Shown: piece by piece, positions 1-9,242 of the stretch
How positions within the stretch are numbered: the stretch's first letter is position 1
Layout of the letters: the number at the start of each line of letters is the position of its first letter
NCBI GenBank assembly: GCA_000507305.1
Contig: DF240029.1
Location: 1-64,000, forward strand
Direction of reading: 5' to 3'
Length of the DNA stretch: 64,000 bases
Source of the DNA: Breviolum minutum Mf 1.05b.01
Taxonomy: Eukaryota; Sar; Dinophyceae; Suessiales; Symbiodiniaceae
Program-made: the position numbers and the translations under genes
The notes under the pieces: model-generated
The model's input: only the letters and a program-made list of their open reading frames with translations
Databases searched by the model: none
Told to the model about the DNA's origin: nothing

Positions 1-59
1 CGTGGTTTTCACAACAACGTCTTCAGCAGGTAGTAGACAGAGGCCAATGCAGTGTGTAG

Positions 60-281
60 CTACACTGGTCGCAGCGTCATCATCAGCTTGTTTTCGCTTC
101 TTCCTCCGGCTCTTGGATCATCTTGCTGACTACCAATGAACTGCGGGTTTATGACTTGTTCCTCTTCCCGAACTTGGGTATACATGTCGGAAACTATCCC
201 ATGTCCACCAGGAAACACTAAGGGCGGAGCTGGCTGACGTAGCTGCCAGAGTTGGTCATGTGATTTTGTTTTGGAGCTCAT
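60..281 (-). CDS. hypothetical small protein, minus strand
   Basis: Open frame of 73 codons from an ATG at 281 to a stop at 60. The peptide has ordinary protein composition: a Pro/Gly-rich stretch near residues 17-28, then an acidic and Gln-rich stretch. No domain is recognised. It lies downstream of the minus-strand frame at 487-615, so the two could be exons of one gene or two small genes. The plus-strand reading of the same bases is broken by stops. Weak call. Confidence 0.3.
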   Translation of the reverse strand: MSSKTKSHDQLWQLRQPAPPLVFPGGHGIVSDMYTQVREEEQVINPQFIGSQQDDPRAGGRSENKLMMTLRPV

Positions 282-486
282 GCCGTGCGCGCTCGAGGTG
301 GACGGCTATTCAAACGTATTGTCTTTGATTAGCTATTCCCGCATATTGGAGAACAGGTGAAAGCAAAAAGCCAGGTGTCTTCCTGTTACAAACAAAACAA
401 ATCCAACCGAAAAACAAAACCAAAACAACACAAGAAGACACCCAGGAGACTAGCTAGGTGAGACACCACGCTGATCCTCAGGCCGC

Positions 487-615
487 TCAGTACTTCTTCA
501 CGATGTCATAGCAAATCTCGCAAATAGATGTTCCAAGTGACTCAAAGTCTCGAAGTTGCAGTAGGTGGTGTCCTGCATCATCCCAGTCATTGAACAAGGT
601 GGGGAGTTGGTTCAT
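487..615 (-). CDS. putative minus-strand exon, hypothetical protein with CxxC
   Basis: Reading the minus strand from an ATG at 615 gives 42 residues and a stop at 487-489. Composition is clearly protein-like (FNDWDDAGHHLLQLRDFESL) and a CEIC pair sits near the C-terminus before a basic tail. An AG lies just upstream of the ATG on that strand, so this may be a terminal exon or a tiny gene. Function unknown. Together with 60-281 it indicates minus-strand coding at this edge, unlike the rest of the window. Confidence 0.45.
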   Translation of the reverse strand: MNQLPTLFNDWDDAGHHLLQLRDFESLGTSICEICYDIVKKY

Positions 616-772
616 CCATATCTAGGTAGATGAAAAGACCTCAACTAGTTGGAAAGGGCGAAGAGTGAAAAGGTGAGAAATGGATTTTTTTTTGAGAAAT
701 GGATTTTTTTTTTAAAGTCCGTTGCTGCCCATCATATTTACGATCTTTTTCAAGTCGACTCCTGTCGGTGAT

Positions 773-1080
773 TTGGGAAAGCGCCCATGGCTGTGCGCCC
801 CCTCTTCACATGTCGGCTTGTTGGTTCTTTCCTCTCCTTTCTTGCCCAATGTCGGCCCACTAGCTCTGGGAAAGCGGCCATTCCGGTGCGGCCCCATTTC
901 ATATCGTCGGTTTCTCCCAAAAAGTCCTGTTTTCCTAGTTTCTCATTTGTTCTGGGAAAGCGGCCATGGCAGTGCGCCCCCTTTACAAATTTCACTCCTT
1001 CACCGAATTTCCTCGTACTGCTAATCCATCACCTCGTTTGGGAAAGTTCGGGAAAGCGGCCATGGCCGTGCGCCCCCTCC
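773..1080. repeat. four-copy periodic GC-rich repeat
   Basis: A unit of about 31 bases, core GGGAAAGCGGCCATGGC followed by a GTGCGCCCCC tail, occurs at 773-804, 865-895, 951-982 and 1049-1080. The copies are spaced 85-97 bases apart and the DNA between them is unrelated and pyrimidine-rich. The second copy is diverged in the CCATGG part. The core contains the palindrome GCCATGGC. It sits between minus-strand coding (60-615) and the plus-strand remainder. It may be a dispersed repeat or part of a bidirectional intergenic region. Confidence 0.7.
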
Positions 1081-1582
1081 CTTTTGGTTGTGTCTGCTCT
1101 GGTTACTGGTCATGATTGGATCTTCTCCTCTGCAAAGGAGCTGGCCTGGATGGTGGAGAAGATTGATGATCTTTGCCCTTGCCATGTTACGTGTTGTTTC
1201 CTCCCTTCCCGCCTTTGGGTTCATTATTCTCCTTTGTGGACTTTGAAGTCTTTGACATGATGTTGGATATCTTTCCGAAAACCTTATTGCCCTAAATTTT
1301 AGGTCCGTCATCTCTGTTTTGATTGCCCTAACGAAAGATGAGCTTTGTACTGATGGGAATCGTGTTGCGTGGAGGAACTGGAACGACCTTTTATTTTTTC
1401 TGGTGTTTGTATTGTGGCAACTAATATCGCAATGGAACTCCTGCCTTGCGCAGCTTTGCTCTGTGACGTTTGACTTTTGACTTTTGACATTAAGTTTACG
1501 TTTGCTGCTTACCGTTTGACTTTTGACGTTTGACATTTATTGTGTGACACTCGATCCTGGATCCTCGATCCTCGATCTTCGA

Positions 1583-1583
<1 letters not shown>
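1081..1583. other. non-coding, short tandem motifs
   Basis: No convincing exon seen. Bases 1463-1545 carry several copies of TTTGAC(T/G)TTTGAC-type motifs, and 1552-1582 carry four imperfect copies of TCGATCC immediately before the TTG microsatellite. Confidence 0.5.
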
Positions 1584-1651
<68 letters not shown>

Positions 1652-1653
1652 GT

Positions 1654-1716
<63 letters not shown>

Positions 1717-1755
1717 GNGTTTGGTTGTCTGTTGTCTGTTGTTGTTGTTGTTGTT

Positions 1756-1824
<69 letters not shown>
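1584..1824. repeat. TTG and TTGTCG microsatellite with an N
   Basis: Long (TTG)n tract interrupted near 1650 and 1718-1735, changing to (TCGTTG)n from about 1760 to 1824. One N at 1718 marks an unresolved length. Reading frames through it encode only homopolymers and should not be annotated as proteins. Confidence 0.95.
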
Positions 1825-2524
1825 AATGTTTGTGTTTCATGTTTCTGCAACTTCAAAAAAAGATTGGAATGTCTTCTAAACATTCGAAACCGTGCCATGT
1901 ATTTGATTGCATATTTTTTTGAATTTTGGCTGGTTAGTTGGCGGTTGTGGATTGTGGGGTGGGCAGTTTTGCCTGTTGCCAATTGTTGGTGACATTGTGA
2001 AGGGTTGCTATGCGTTGTTTGTTGGTCATTGATTTGTTGCTTTCTTGGTTTGCTTGGTTAAATGCGTGCATTGTTAAATGGGTTTTGTGTGATGGCTGGC
2101 GGGTTGTCGGCCAGAAGTTTCTACAACGTTCCAGAATTTCGACGATAAGAATTTCCGGGGTGACATGTCCATGCAAGACGTGACGGCATGAGTTTCGACA
2201 AAGGATGAAAAACCATGTTGTCCCAAATCACTCATGTCGAGTTCAAATTGCACGTTTCATCAGACAAGAGTCCATGGAAGTTGGCTGATGCAAATCTGAC
2301 TGGGGTGTGTGGCTAACTGTTCATCCCATCCTTCAGATATCAAGAAATCAACATTGAATTTGTTTTTTTCTGCAAGTTTGGTTTTCACTGCCCATGTCCT
2401 TGACGTTTGGCTCGGAAAGATCGGATTACAGTAGTGGCAATGTTGCAAAAACATCATTGTGCAGGGGACTCCACAGTACTTGCCCAGACAAGAACAGGAA
2501 AAATGTGACGGCATAAGAGGTCAG
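1825..2524. other. non-coding or unrecognised
   Basis: Small open frames occur on both strands but none shows splice-site support or a recognisable peptide. Confidence 0.4.
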
Positions 2525-2905
2525 TTAGAAGTTGTCAGAACATGACAATTTTTTTCGTAAATGAATTTGGGTGGCTTTTTCACCAAGCACTGCAATGGTT
2601 TTCGCTTTGAAACTCTCAAAATTGCGAAAATTTTTCTTGTATGACCCAAGCTTCAACCCAAAGGATCCAAGTGTAGAAGTGTTTTTGCCATTTTTCACCA
2701 TGTCGGTCGTGACGTTGCCCCTTGCAATGAACGAGGTGGGCCTGAGCAGTGTGTGGACTTGGGAAATTCCACTCACTGCTTTGTCCGTTTTTAATGGGTT
2801 AGTCAATCGCAAGCTGGTAATTCCCATTCGGTTTAAGTGTTGGTTAATGTTCATGTCAATGCCATTTTTGATTTTTGATGGCCATCCAAATTGGTAGAAA
2901 TCCAA
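2525..2905 (-). CDS. weak hypothetical ORF, both strands open
   Basis: A 126-codon minus-strand frame overlaps a 108-codon plus-strand frame over the same bases. The minus reading is Lys/Thr/Ser-rich and the plus reading is hydrophobic. Neither is recognised and codon use does not separate them, so this may be a decayed coding or repeat sequence. Confidence 0.2.
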   Translation of the reverse strand: MDFYQFGWPSKIKNGIDMNINQHLNRMGITSLRLTNPLKTDKAVSGISQVHTLLRPTSFIARGNVTTDMVKNGKNTSTLGSFGLKLGSYKKNFRNFESFKAKTIAVLGEKATQIHLRKKLSCSDNF

Positions 2906-3800
2906 TGTTTTTGCAGTTTAGAGTGTTTGGATTTTTTTTTTTGAACGCCCAATACCACAAGAGATGTGCAGGTTGCAGATGGCATGGCTGTAAAATTATC
3001 GACCGTAGCTGCCTTAGAAACCTTTGGCCATCCGACAGGATTTAATTGGAAAAAAGTCTGGATTTGAGGTCTTTGGCACTCTTGGTGCTTTTATGTGATG
3101 TTCTCTTTGGTCAGGACGCTTGGGGGAATCCGTGAGATGATCGTGCGCACATTTCAACTGCCTGAAATTCTGCACAAGTTTCAAGTCCATTTGTACGAAT
3201 TACTCCCTGGAAGTTTAACATAGTCCCTCAAGATTTACCATCCCAAAAGGAAGCAGTCGTCCAGCCATCATTCTTCAGGACTGTACTGTACACTACCCTG
3301 CTACCATTTACGAACCCACACGGTTCTGCAACTTAAACCATCCCATCAGACTTTTTGCCCCGCAGGAAGTGGGTGTCGCATTTGATCCATAAACATGGCC
3401 AGAAGTTTGTCAAGGCCAACAGGGTTTCGCAGCAGGTGCTGATAGGTTTCGCATTTTTGATGGGTTTACATCCTGTGTACAAAACGCTGTTGATTGCATT
3501 AGTTAGTCACTCAAAGAGAAACATAAGCATTATTTTTTCAAAAAGAAGGACCTGCAGGTGTGGTGCTGGAGTTTTCCAAAATCAGTTTCCTTCTGGCCAA
3601 TACTTTCCAATGTCGAAGAAAGTGCCTTTGTGTCCAAAGCAAAGCAAGAAAATTTACAATTGTTTTTTTGTCTCACTTTCTCAGCACAATTTGAGGTATT
3701 CATCATTTCATGAGAATTTGTTTCATGAATTGTATTTGATTACTTGGATGTTCTGTCCAGTTCCCCCAATTCACCTCCTGCCTTTGTTGGCCCCATCCAG
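2906..3800. other. mostly non-coding, degenerate fold-back element
   Basis: About 3199-3297 resembles the family C fold-back elements described elsewhere (CCCTGGAAGTTTAACAT near the left end, CTACCCTG near the right). A plus-strand open frame from 3355 to 3906 is judged spurious because the better exon at 3801 uses another frame. Confidence 0.35.
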
Positions 3801-6265
3801 GAAGTGCCAGTGGAGTTGCTCCAGTTTTCCCTGTCCAGCTGCTCAGTGGAATTGCAACGTCTCGACTTGCAGGACTTGGTTGAAGAGGTTGAACACATGG
3901 CTGTGATGTGTTTCGGTAAAGACATTTTGTCTTCCCAAATCCTTTGGGCTTTAGAAAATGAGACATTGGAGGTGCAAGCGAGACTTTGATTTTGATGTAA
4001 AACTTGGTGGATAAAATTCGTCCCGATGTTGTCGCCTTCTTTGGGCAGTTGGATCCGGAGAAGATGGATTTTTTCTTGGCTTTTCAACCACGAGTTGGGT
4101 TGACATCGGCTGCAGACTGCACCAGCCCGCGAGGAGAGACTCTTCGAAAATCTCGAGGTGCTTTTACCCTTTCAGGTGGGCCAAGATGGGTGTTACTTCC
4201 TTTTTTTTGGGAAAAAGTCCAGGAGAGTTAGGATAAAAGATGGTCCTTCAAACATTAGACCTTTTCTGACAGGTGCTTCAACATGGGACGGTGTCGTACT
4301 TTAATCAATAGCATTTTGTTTGCAAAACACCAATTCATAGGACCACATGGCTTAGGTGTTTGATTCCAATCTGGAAATGATGGGAACTGAACTTATTACC
4401 TGTTGGGTGCCAATTTGTTCATAATTCCATATAAGTGTTGGAAACACTACCCCCCCCCCCAATAATTGTGCCGAAAGCATGGCGGAAATTGACCAACAGA
4501 CACAACAGGGATCTTGGGACTTGAGGTGGGTGAGTCATACCTGGAAGATGTGGCGGTCTCGTTGCGATGGAGAGGATCCTCTTGCACCATTGTGGTGGAA
4601 GCACCTTGGTACCATAGAAAAATCTTCCAAAAACCCATGGGAACTGAGGTTTTGGTTAGAAAAAAAACAAGAAAAAACACACAGATTTGAAGGTGAGTTG
4701 ATGTTTTTGTTCAGAAATGTTTTTTTTTCTCCTTCGATGGGTTTGTGCAGTGCCAACTTTAATGGGAATGTCTTGTGTGAGGGCATTTATTCATTTGGAC
4801 TTTGGAGCACAAGAAAGAGGACTAGCATTGAAACACCAAGTCCAGTCTGTAAGACTGGTAAGACCCGATACATGTCTGACACAAAAATCCCAAAATATCC
4901 CACTTTTGCCGTTGAAATCTCAAGCAGGCACGGCAGTTGGTCGTCAAGGCGAAGATGCGACCCTACAAGGACTGCCGTTGATGGAAATGGCTGGGCCAAG
5001 GGCAAATCCACCAAAAAATGAATTTGCTGAAAAAATCAGCAGTACTTTCGTCCCCAAATATTTTGAACTAATAGTTATATGAAACATATGTATATATACT
5101 GTATATAAGTTACAAAAAGCCCAAGACATTGGGCTGCCATTTGAAGTTGCCATTGCCATCCTTGAAATTTCTTCCAGTGAGGACTGGGAGCAGCTTTTAA
5201 GGGATGAAGCTCCTGAACTTCAGAGTAGAGAAGCGGCACAAAAGTTCAAGGTGCCTCGAACACGTGGGAAAACAACACAGCTGTTGGGAAGAGAAAGGTG
5301 AGGATAATGATGGATACACCCCGGAAGATTAACATGGAACCTGAGAATAGACCCCTGGAAGAGGAAAATCATCTTCCAAACCATCATTTTCAGGTTCTAT
5401 GTTAATCTTCGGGGGTGTCATGGATATATGTCTATATAGATAGATTCTTTGGATTGGAATATCACAAGGCATAATGCTTGCGATATGGGGATGGGATCTC
5501 TTTGGCATGGTGTTTTTGTCGAAAATTTGAAGACTCACAGAGCATGTTGAATCTTGTTTCGCAAAAGCATCAGCTTCATTGTGAAACAACCTTCTACGAT
5601 GAATATGTACATTTCGTATTTTCATACACCATACCATACTGGTCTGTATATATGTAGATTTCATGAAACACCTACAGTTGATGGTTCAGAAATCCTGCAC
5701 CAGCGGAGAACCGGTAGGTTATCCCATTCTTTACAAGGTTTTAGCACCATCCCCCAGGTGGTTGGCCTTGGGATTTCTGAACCATCAACAGTACGAAACC
5801 TAAGGTCCGGTGGTGTAACCCTTGGTTTCACCCCCTTATCCCGGCGTTTCCCATGATGGCATGATGAGGTAGCAACTCTGGTCGCTCATGAAGAGGAGGT
5901 GGGGCCCCCGATGTTGATGTTGCAAAGGTCTGGGTGAGGTTTTTCCGAAGATGGCCAAGAATAAAACAACTTTTTTTTAGAGTCAACAAAAATTGGTGTG
6001 TCCAAAGTTTGTGTGTTTGAAAACACTCAAGTGGACCCCTGTTGGTTTTAATTGATGCGGTGAAATCTTTTTGAAGTCTTTCGACAAAAAGATGGGTTTA
6101 GCACATATTTGGTGAAGCCTCCAAACACCAGAGACACCGGGGCAGGTCTTGGATCTGGCCCGACGCTTGTTGGGAACGGCTCGGGAGTCCCGGCAAACTC
6201 AGGAGTTGACGACAGGGATGAATTGTTCAGGGTGTGCAGGCGGGAAGTGCATTAGAATCACTTAG
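3801..6265 (+). CDS. six-exon gene, hypothetical alpha-helical protein
   Basis: Exons 3801-3915, 4116-4157, 4751-4857, 4925-4969, 5110-5297 and 6118-6265 join without a frame break (645 bases, 214 residues plus TAG). The start lies upstream and was not found. Donors are GTAAAG, GTGCTT, GTAAGA, GACTGC and GTGAGG. The fourth, at 4970, is a GA donor, as known from dinoflagellates. The peptide has helical, acidic stretches (LDLQDLVEEVEHM, SSEDWEQLLRDEAPELQSRE) and a Cys-rich tail (CSGCAGGKC). No family is recognised. Two fold-back elements lie in the last intron. The last exon may be longer or shorter, because an alternative GC donor exists near 6237. Confidence 0.55.
5314..5420. mobile_element. 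fold-back element, family C copy 1
   Basis: Imperfect inverted repeat with arms 5316-5342 and 5392-5418, 25 of 27 positions matching. The left arm begins ACACCCCGGAAGATTAACAT. The centre carries a second small hairpin around the family-typical ATCTTCCAAACCATCATTTTC segment. It lies wholly within the intron 5298-6117. Confidence 0.75.
5674..5792. mobile_element. fold-back element, family A copy 1
   Basis: 119 bases with 22-base arms at 5674-5695 and 5771-5792 that match at 21 positions. The arm core is GTTGATGGTTCAGAAATCC. It is the most intact copy of a family present at about ten places in this window and sits in the same intron as the family C copy at 5314. Confidence 0.8.
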
Positions 6266-6913
6266 ACTATCAGGACGGACGATTGATGCATCTCTTTTTC
6301 TGGGAAGTTGGAATATTATGCGAAGATGATGGATTTTTGTGAAGTTCGGAGGCCAAGGAGTGTCTTCGTTGCAGTGACAAGCCTTGAGGGCTGTACAAGT
6401 TTTCAATGTGATGTCCATTGGTTCTGTACTCGAACATTGCCCTACCATAAATGGCTGGTTCAAGTATGATCAGCAAGCAGGAGAACAGTAGTATATTGAT
6501 GCCTTTACCGACCGGCCAGCTCCTTTGCTCTGCATTGGTGCCTTCTTGAGGCTGCCATTGATCAGAGCGGTTCCATGCCAGATCTTGAATTCAAGCTTGG
6601 AGGCAGCTGCAGCTGCACTGATCCAATGTCGCAGCAGCGTTCTTTTGCTTCGCGATTGATTGCTAGGTGCTGCCCACTCTACGGATGGTGTTGACCAGGG
6701 TTTTCAGCTGATCCTCGAAGAGGCTTCCGGGGTGCCTGTTTGAAGAACACTCGTACCATGTAAGTGATAGAAACCCGCATTTTTTAAGTGGCATGGCCAG
6801 GGAGACTGGTGAAAGAGCTAACACGATGGAGGGAATGAATGTGGGTCATCTTTCTGGAAGGAGTTTATTGTTGAAAATAATGGTCATGTCAAAGGAGCCA
6901 TATCTGCTGGCAG
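6266..6913. other. coding-like segment on uncertain strand
   Basis: About 6470-6703 is open on both strands with good codon composition. The minus reading contains a Lys-rich peptide (KLEFKIWHGTALINGSLKKA) after a poly-Ala stretch, and the plus reading is hydrophobic. No splice support was found, so I do not call a gene. Confidence 0.3.
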
Positions 6914-7013
6914 GACAGTGGCCAGATCAGTTTGACTGGAAGTGGCCTGGAGATTCGTGACGGAGTCAATCTGAATGAGATTTTGAATCCTAGCCAGGCT
7001 GGACAAATTCAGG
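6914..7013 (+). CDS. putative exon, hypothetical protein
   Basis: Flanked by an AG acceptor (6912-6913) and a GTACGG donor, open in one frame for 33 codons (GQISLTGSGLEIRDGVNLNE). Composition is soluble and beta-like. No partner exon could be fixed by phase. Confidence 0.4.
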
Positions 7014-7286
7014 GTACGGGGTGCTCTTGGAATTTTCCAGTTGGTTGGACAGGCAAGGCTGTCGTCCCAGGTATCCCATCTCTGAATATGGAAATCATGA
7101 GTTGCTAAGATGAAGATAGATTAAGATCCAACAAATGGTACTGTACTGGATGGTATGGCAATGGGATCGACGAACAGAAGCTCTTAAATCTCTACATGAC
7201 ATCTCACAGAGATGTGTCATGAGGTGCAATTGTTGTGATGATCATTTTTGTTTTTGTTCCAGATCACGTGATCGATCGAATGATAG

Positions 7287-7400
7287 CTGTTGATGCTTCA
7301 GAAATCCATTTATCATTTCACCAGTTGAGGTTGGGATCCGTTTATCCCATCATTTACGGGGAATTTTGCACCATCCAACAGCTGGTTGGCCCTTGGGATG
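7287..7400. mobile_element. fold-back element, family A copy 2, decayed
   Basis: Left arm TGTTGATGCTTCAGAAATCC near 7288 and the family interior (CACCAGTTGAGGTTGGGAT, then GGTTGGCCCTTGGGAT) are present, but the right arm is eroded. Confidence 0.55.
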
Positions 7401-7522
7401 AGGCTTGGCACCTGGATTTTCGCCTCCTAGAGTTGACGGCCTCCTGTGAAGTGGATGGGTCTGGCTTCCCATGGTGGTGGACCAATGGTGGTGGGGTGTT
7501 TTTTGGGGGGAAGGATTGAAAG

Positions 7523-7921
7523 ATGGGTCATCATGGAGCTGTTTTTTGGTGTTCCTTCAGTGCTTTTTTTGAAGTGTTTCCTAAACAAAGATGGGGATTT
7601 CTTGTTTTTTATCCAAGCTTCAGAAGCGACCATTGGGCGATTCCACAGGAGGGTTTCTCCTCTCCCATCCTTCGGTGGTTCGATGTGAGGCGTTCTGCTG
7701 CATGTATTGGGCCTTGTGAAGAGCTGGGCTTGGAATTCACTTTTGCTCAGCAACGGAAGGCGAGCACGGGACCTTTTTTGAAGGGTAGACCGGTAGACCT
7801 GAATGATACGACTATGGTGAGAAGAAAGAAGAATCAAGAAAAGAAAGAAGAAGAAGAGGAAGAAGATGAAGAAGACGATGAGGATGAGGAGTGTGTTTTT
7901 TCCAATAGTCAAGGCTCTTAG
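7523..7921 (+). CDS. weak ORF with acidic low-complexity tail
   Basis: 132-codon open frame. The C-terminal third is a run of Lys, Glu and Asp residues encoded by an imperfect GAA/GAT repeat (about 7820-7895). The middle (FAQQRKASTGPFLKG) could be an exon. The rest reads like translated intron, so only the presence of a purine-rich repeat is certain. Confidence 0.2.
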   Translation: MGHHGAVFWCSFSAFFEVFPKQRWGFLVFYPSFRSDHWAIPQEGFSSPILRWFDVRRSAACIGPCEELGLEFTFAQQRKASTGPFLKGRPVDLNDTTMVRRKKNQEKKEEEEEEDEEDDEDEECVFSNSQGS

Positions 7922-8014
7922 CAATGTAGTGTTTTCACGAATGATCGAGATCATAAAAGAAGGGCAAGGCTGTGCCAGATGGCACCTGACTAACCACTCC
8001 ACACCTTTGCGGAG

Positions 8015-8373
8015 GTGAAAGGTCGCAAGGAGTTGCCTGATTGGTCTCGGCCACGTGCCATGGCCAAGACCTTTGAGGTGGGCTTCACTGGGGGACATTC
8101 ATGCAGTTTGGGAGACTTTTGTAGTGAATCATTTGGAGAAGATCCTAAAAGTTGGCACATTTGCAAACTTTGGAGACAATTTTTGGATGAAATTTGGGGT
8201 TTCTGGGAATCTCATCCGAAAGTCAGGACTTTTTCTTCAGAGATGTGCATCATCATGTCTTCTGTGTCTTGAGAAGTCACTAGGAGATGGAAGAGCTCCC
8301 CACCGTGAGCTTGGCTGTGACTTCAACGTGCGAGCCTTGTGGGGTGCAACCGAAGGATCGAACTTGGGATTGA
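8015..8373 (+). CDS. two-exon fragment, hypothetical protein
   Basis: Exon 8015-8077 (RKELPDWSRPRAMAKTFE at its end, donor GTGGGC) joins in phase 0 to 8296-8373, which gives a Ser/Thr/Val-rich stretch, a CEPC pair and a TGA stop. Another frame of the second exon is also open to 8417, so the frame choice rests only on phase. Unknown function. Confidence 0.35.
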
Positions 8374-8528
8374 GATGTCAGAAACGGAATTGCGATGATG
8401 CTGGCATCAGGCATTGAGCTAGAACGGACTCTGCACAGTTTTCCAGGCTCAAATCTTTTGTGCTGATTGAATCCACTTGCAGCTCCGTCGGCTCGAGAAC
8501 CCGTAGTGACTCTCCTGACTTTCCGCAG

Positions 8529-8645
8529 CCACGTTTGGAGGTCCCTTTGACATGGGCGGCATGGGCGGCATGATGGGTGGCATGGGTGGCATGGGTGGCA
8601 TGGGTGGCATGGGTGCCATTCAACCAGTGCTGGTGACCCATGGCG
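8529..8645 (+). CDS. putative exon encoding a Gly-Gly-Met repeat
   Basis: Between an AG acceptor at 8527-8528 and a consensus GTGAGC donor at 8646. The frame encodes FGGPFDMGGMGGMMGG followed by further GGM triplets, then a short hydrophobic stretch. GGM-type low complexity is known from Hsp70/DnaJ tails and from RNA-binding proteins, but no neighbouring domain decides between these. The repeat could also be a coding-neutral minisatellite of GGCATG units. Confidence 0.4.
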
Positions 8646-8939
8646 GTGAGCCAATGGGGATGTTATGGCTGTGATCGGGCCAATGGGGCCAATGCTGGGG
8701 CCCATGGGGCCAATGAGACCAGTGCCACTACATGTGTTCGAGGATAAAAAATTGCACAAATTAAGGAGGGTGCCGTGGTGAATGCGCAGGCCGGCTTCCG
8801 TTGTCCTTCGCATCCACCGCGGCGCCCTCGCTCGTGGACATGCATTCAGCACAATCCAATTCGCAGAAACAATCTGCGCAGGTTGCCTTAATTTGTGCAA
8901 TTTATTCATCCTCGAAGTTTTGGGCCATGTCGGCAGCCT

Positions 8940-9242
8940 ATGCGTTACTTTGAGAGCTTCACACGCCCACAATATGAGGAGATTCTTCTGCATGCTTGGA
9001 GCTGTACCATGAGACCAGATGGACTTGCAGGTGGCGGGATCTACTTTGCAGGAAGTCCAAGTGAGGCAAGGAGAAAGGCCCACCAGCATGGTGCCATGAA
9101 AGTGGCACACTGCTCTGCGAGTGAGTCCCATGACCACCTCAAGCGGCAGGGATTCGACTCTGTGAAGCTGTTGGGCCGTGATTCTGGCACAGAGTACATT
9201 ATGTACAACTGGGATCAGGTCACAAACATCCGGGAGGTGTAA
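8940..9242 (+). CDS. PARP-like ADP-ribosyltransferase domain, short
   Basis: From the first ATG (8940) 100 residues run to a TAA at 9240-9242; a TAA at 8889 bounds the frame upstream. Residues about 29-40 (GLAGGGIYFAGS) match the PARP/ART signature in which a Gly run precedes the conserved Tyr. The C-terminus (GFDSVKLLGRDSGTEYIMY, then DQV) matches the end of the same fold. The beta strand normally lying between these, with a conserved Leu-Gly, seems shortened, and the N-terminal HGT motif is not clear. It is either a divergent enzyme, an exon of one, or a decaying intronless copy. PARP-like domains transfer ADP-ribose from NAD onto proteins. Confidence 0.55.
   Translation: MRYFESFTRPQYEEILLHAWSCTMRPDGLAGGGIYFAGSPSEARRKAHQHGAMKVAHCSASESHDHLKRQGFDSVKLLGRDSGTEYIMYNWDQVTNIREV

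Noticed and set aside
1523..1992. Long open frames of poly-Cys, poly-Leu, poly-Val and poly-Thr over the TTG microsatellite
   Set aside because: They are direct translations of a trinucleotide repeat in all frames and include an N; no flanking coding signal.
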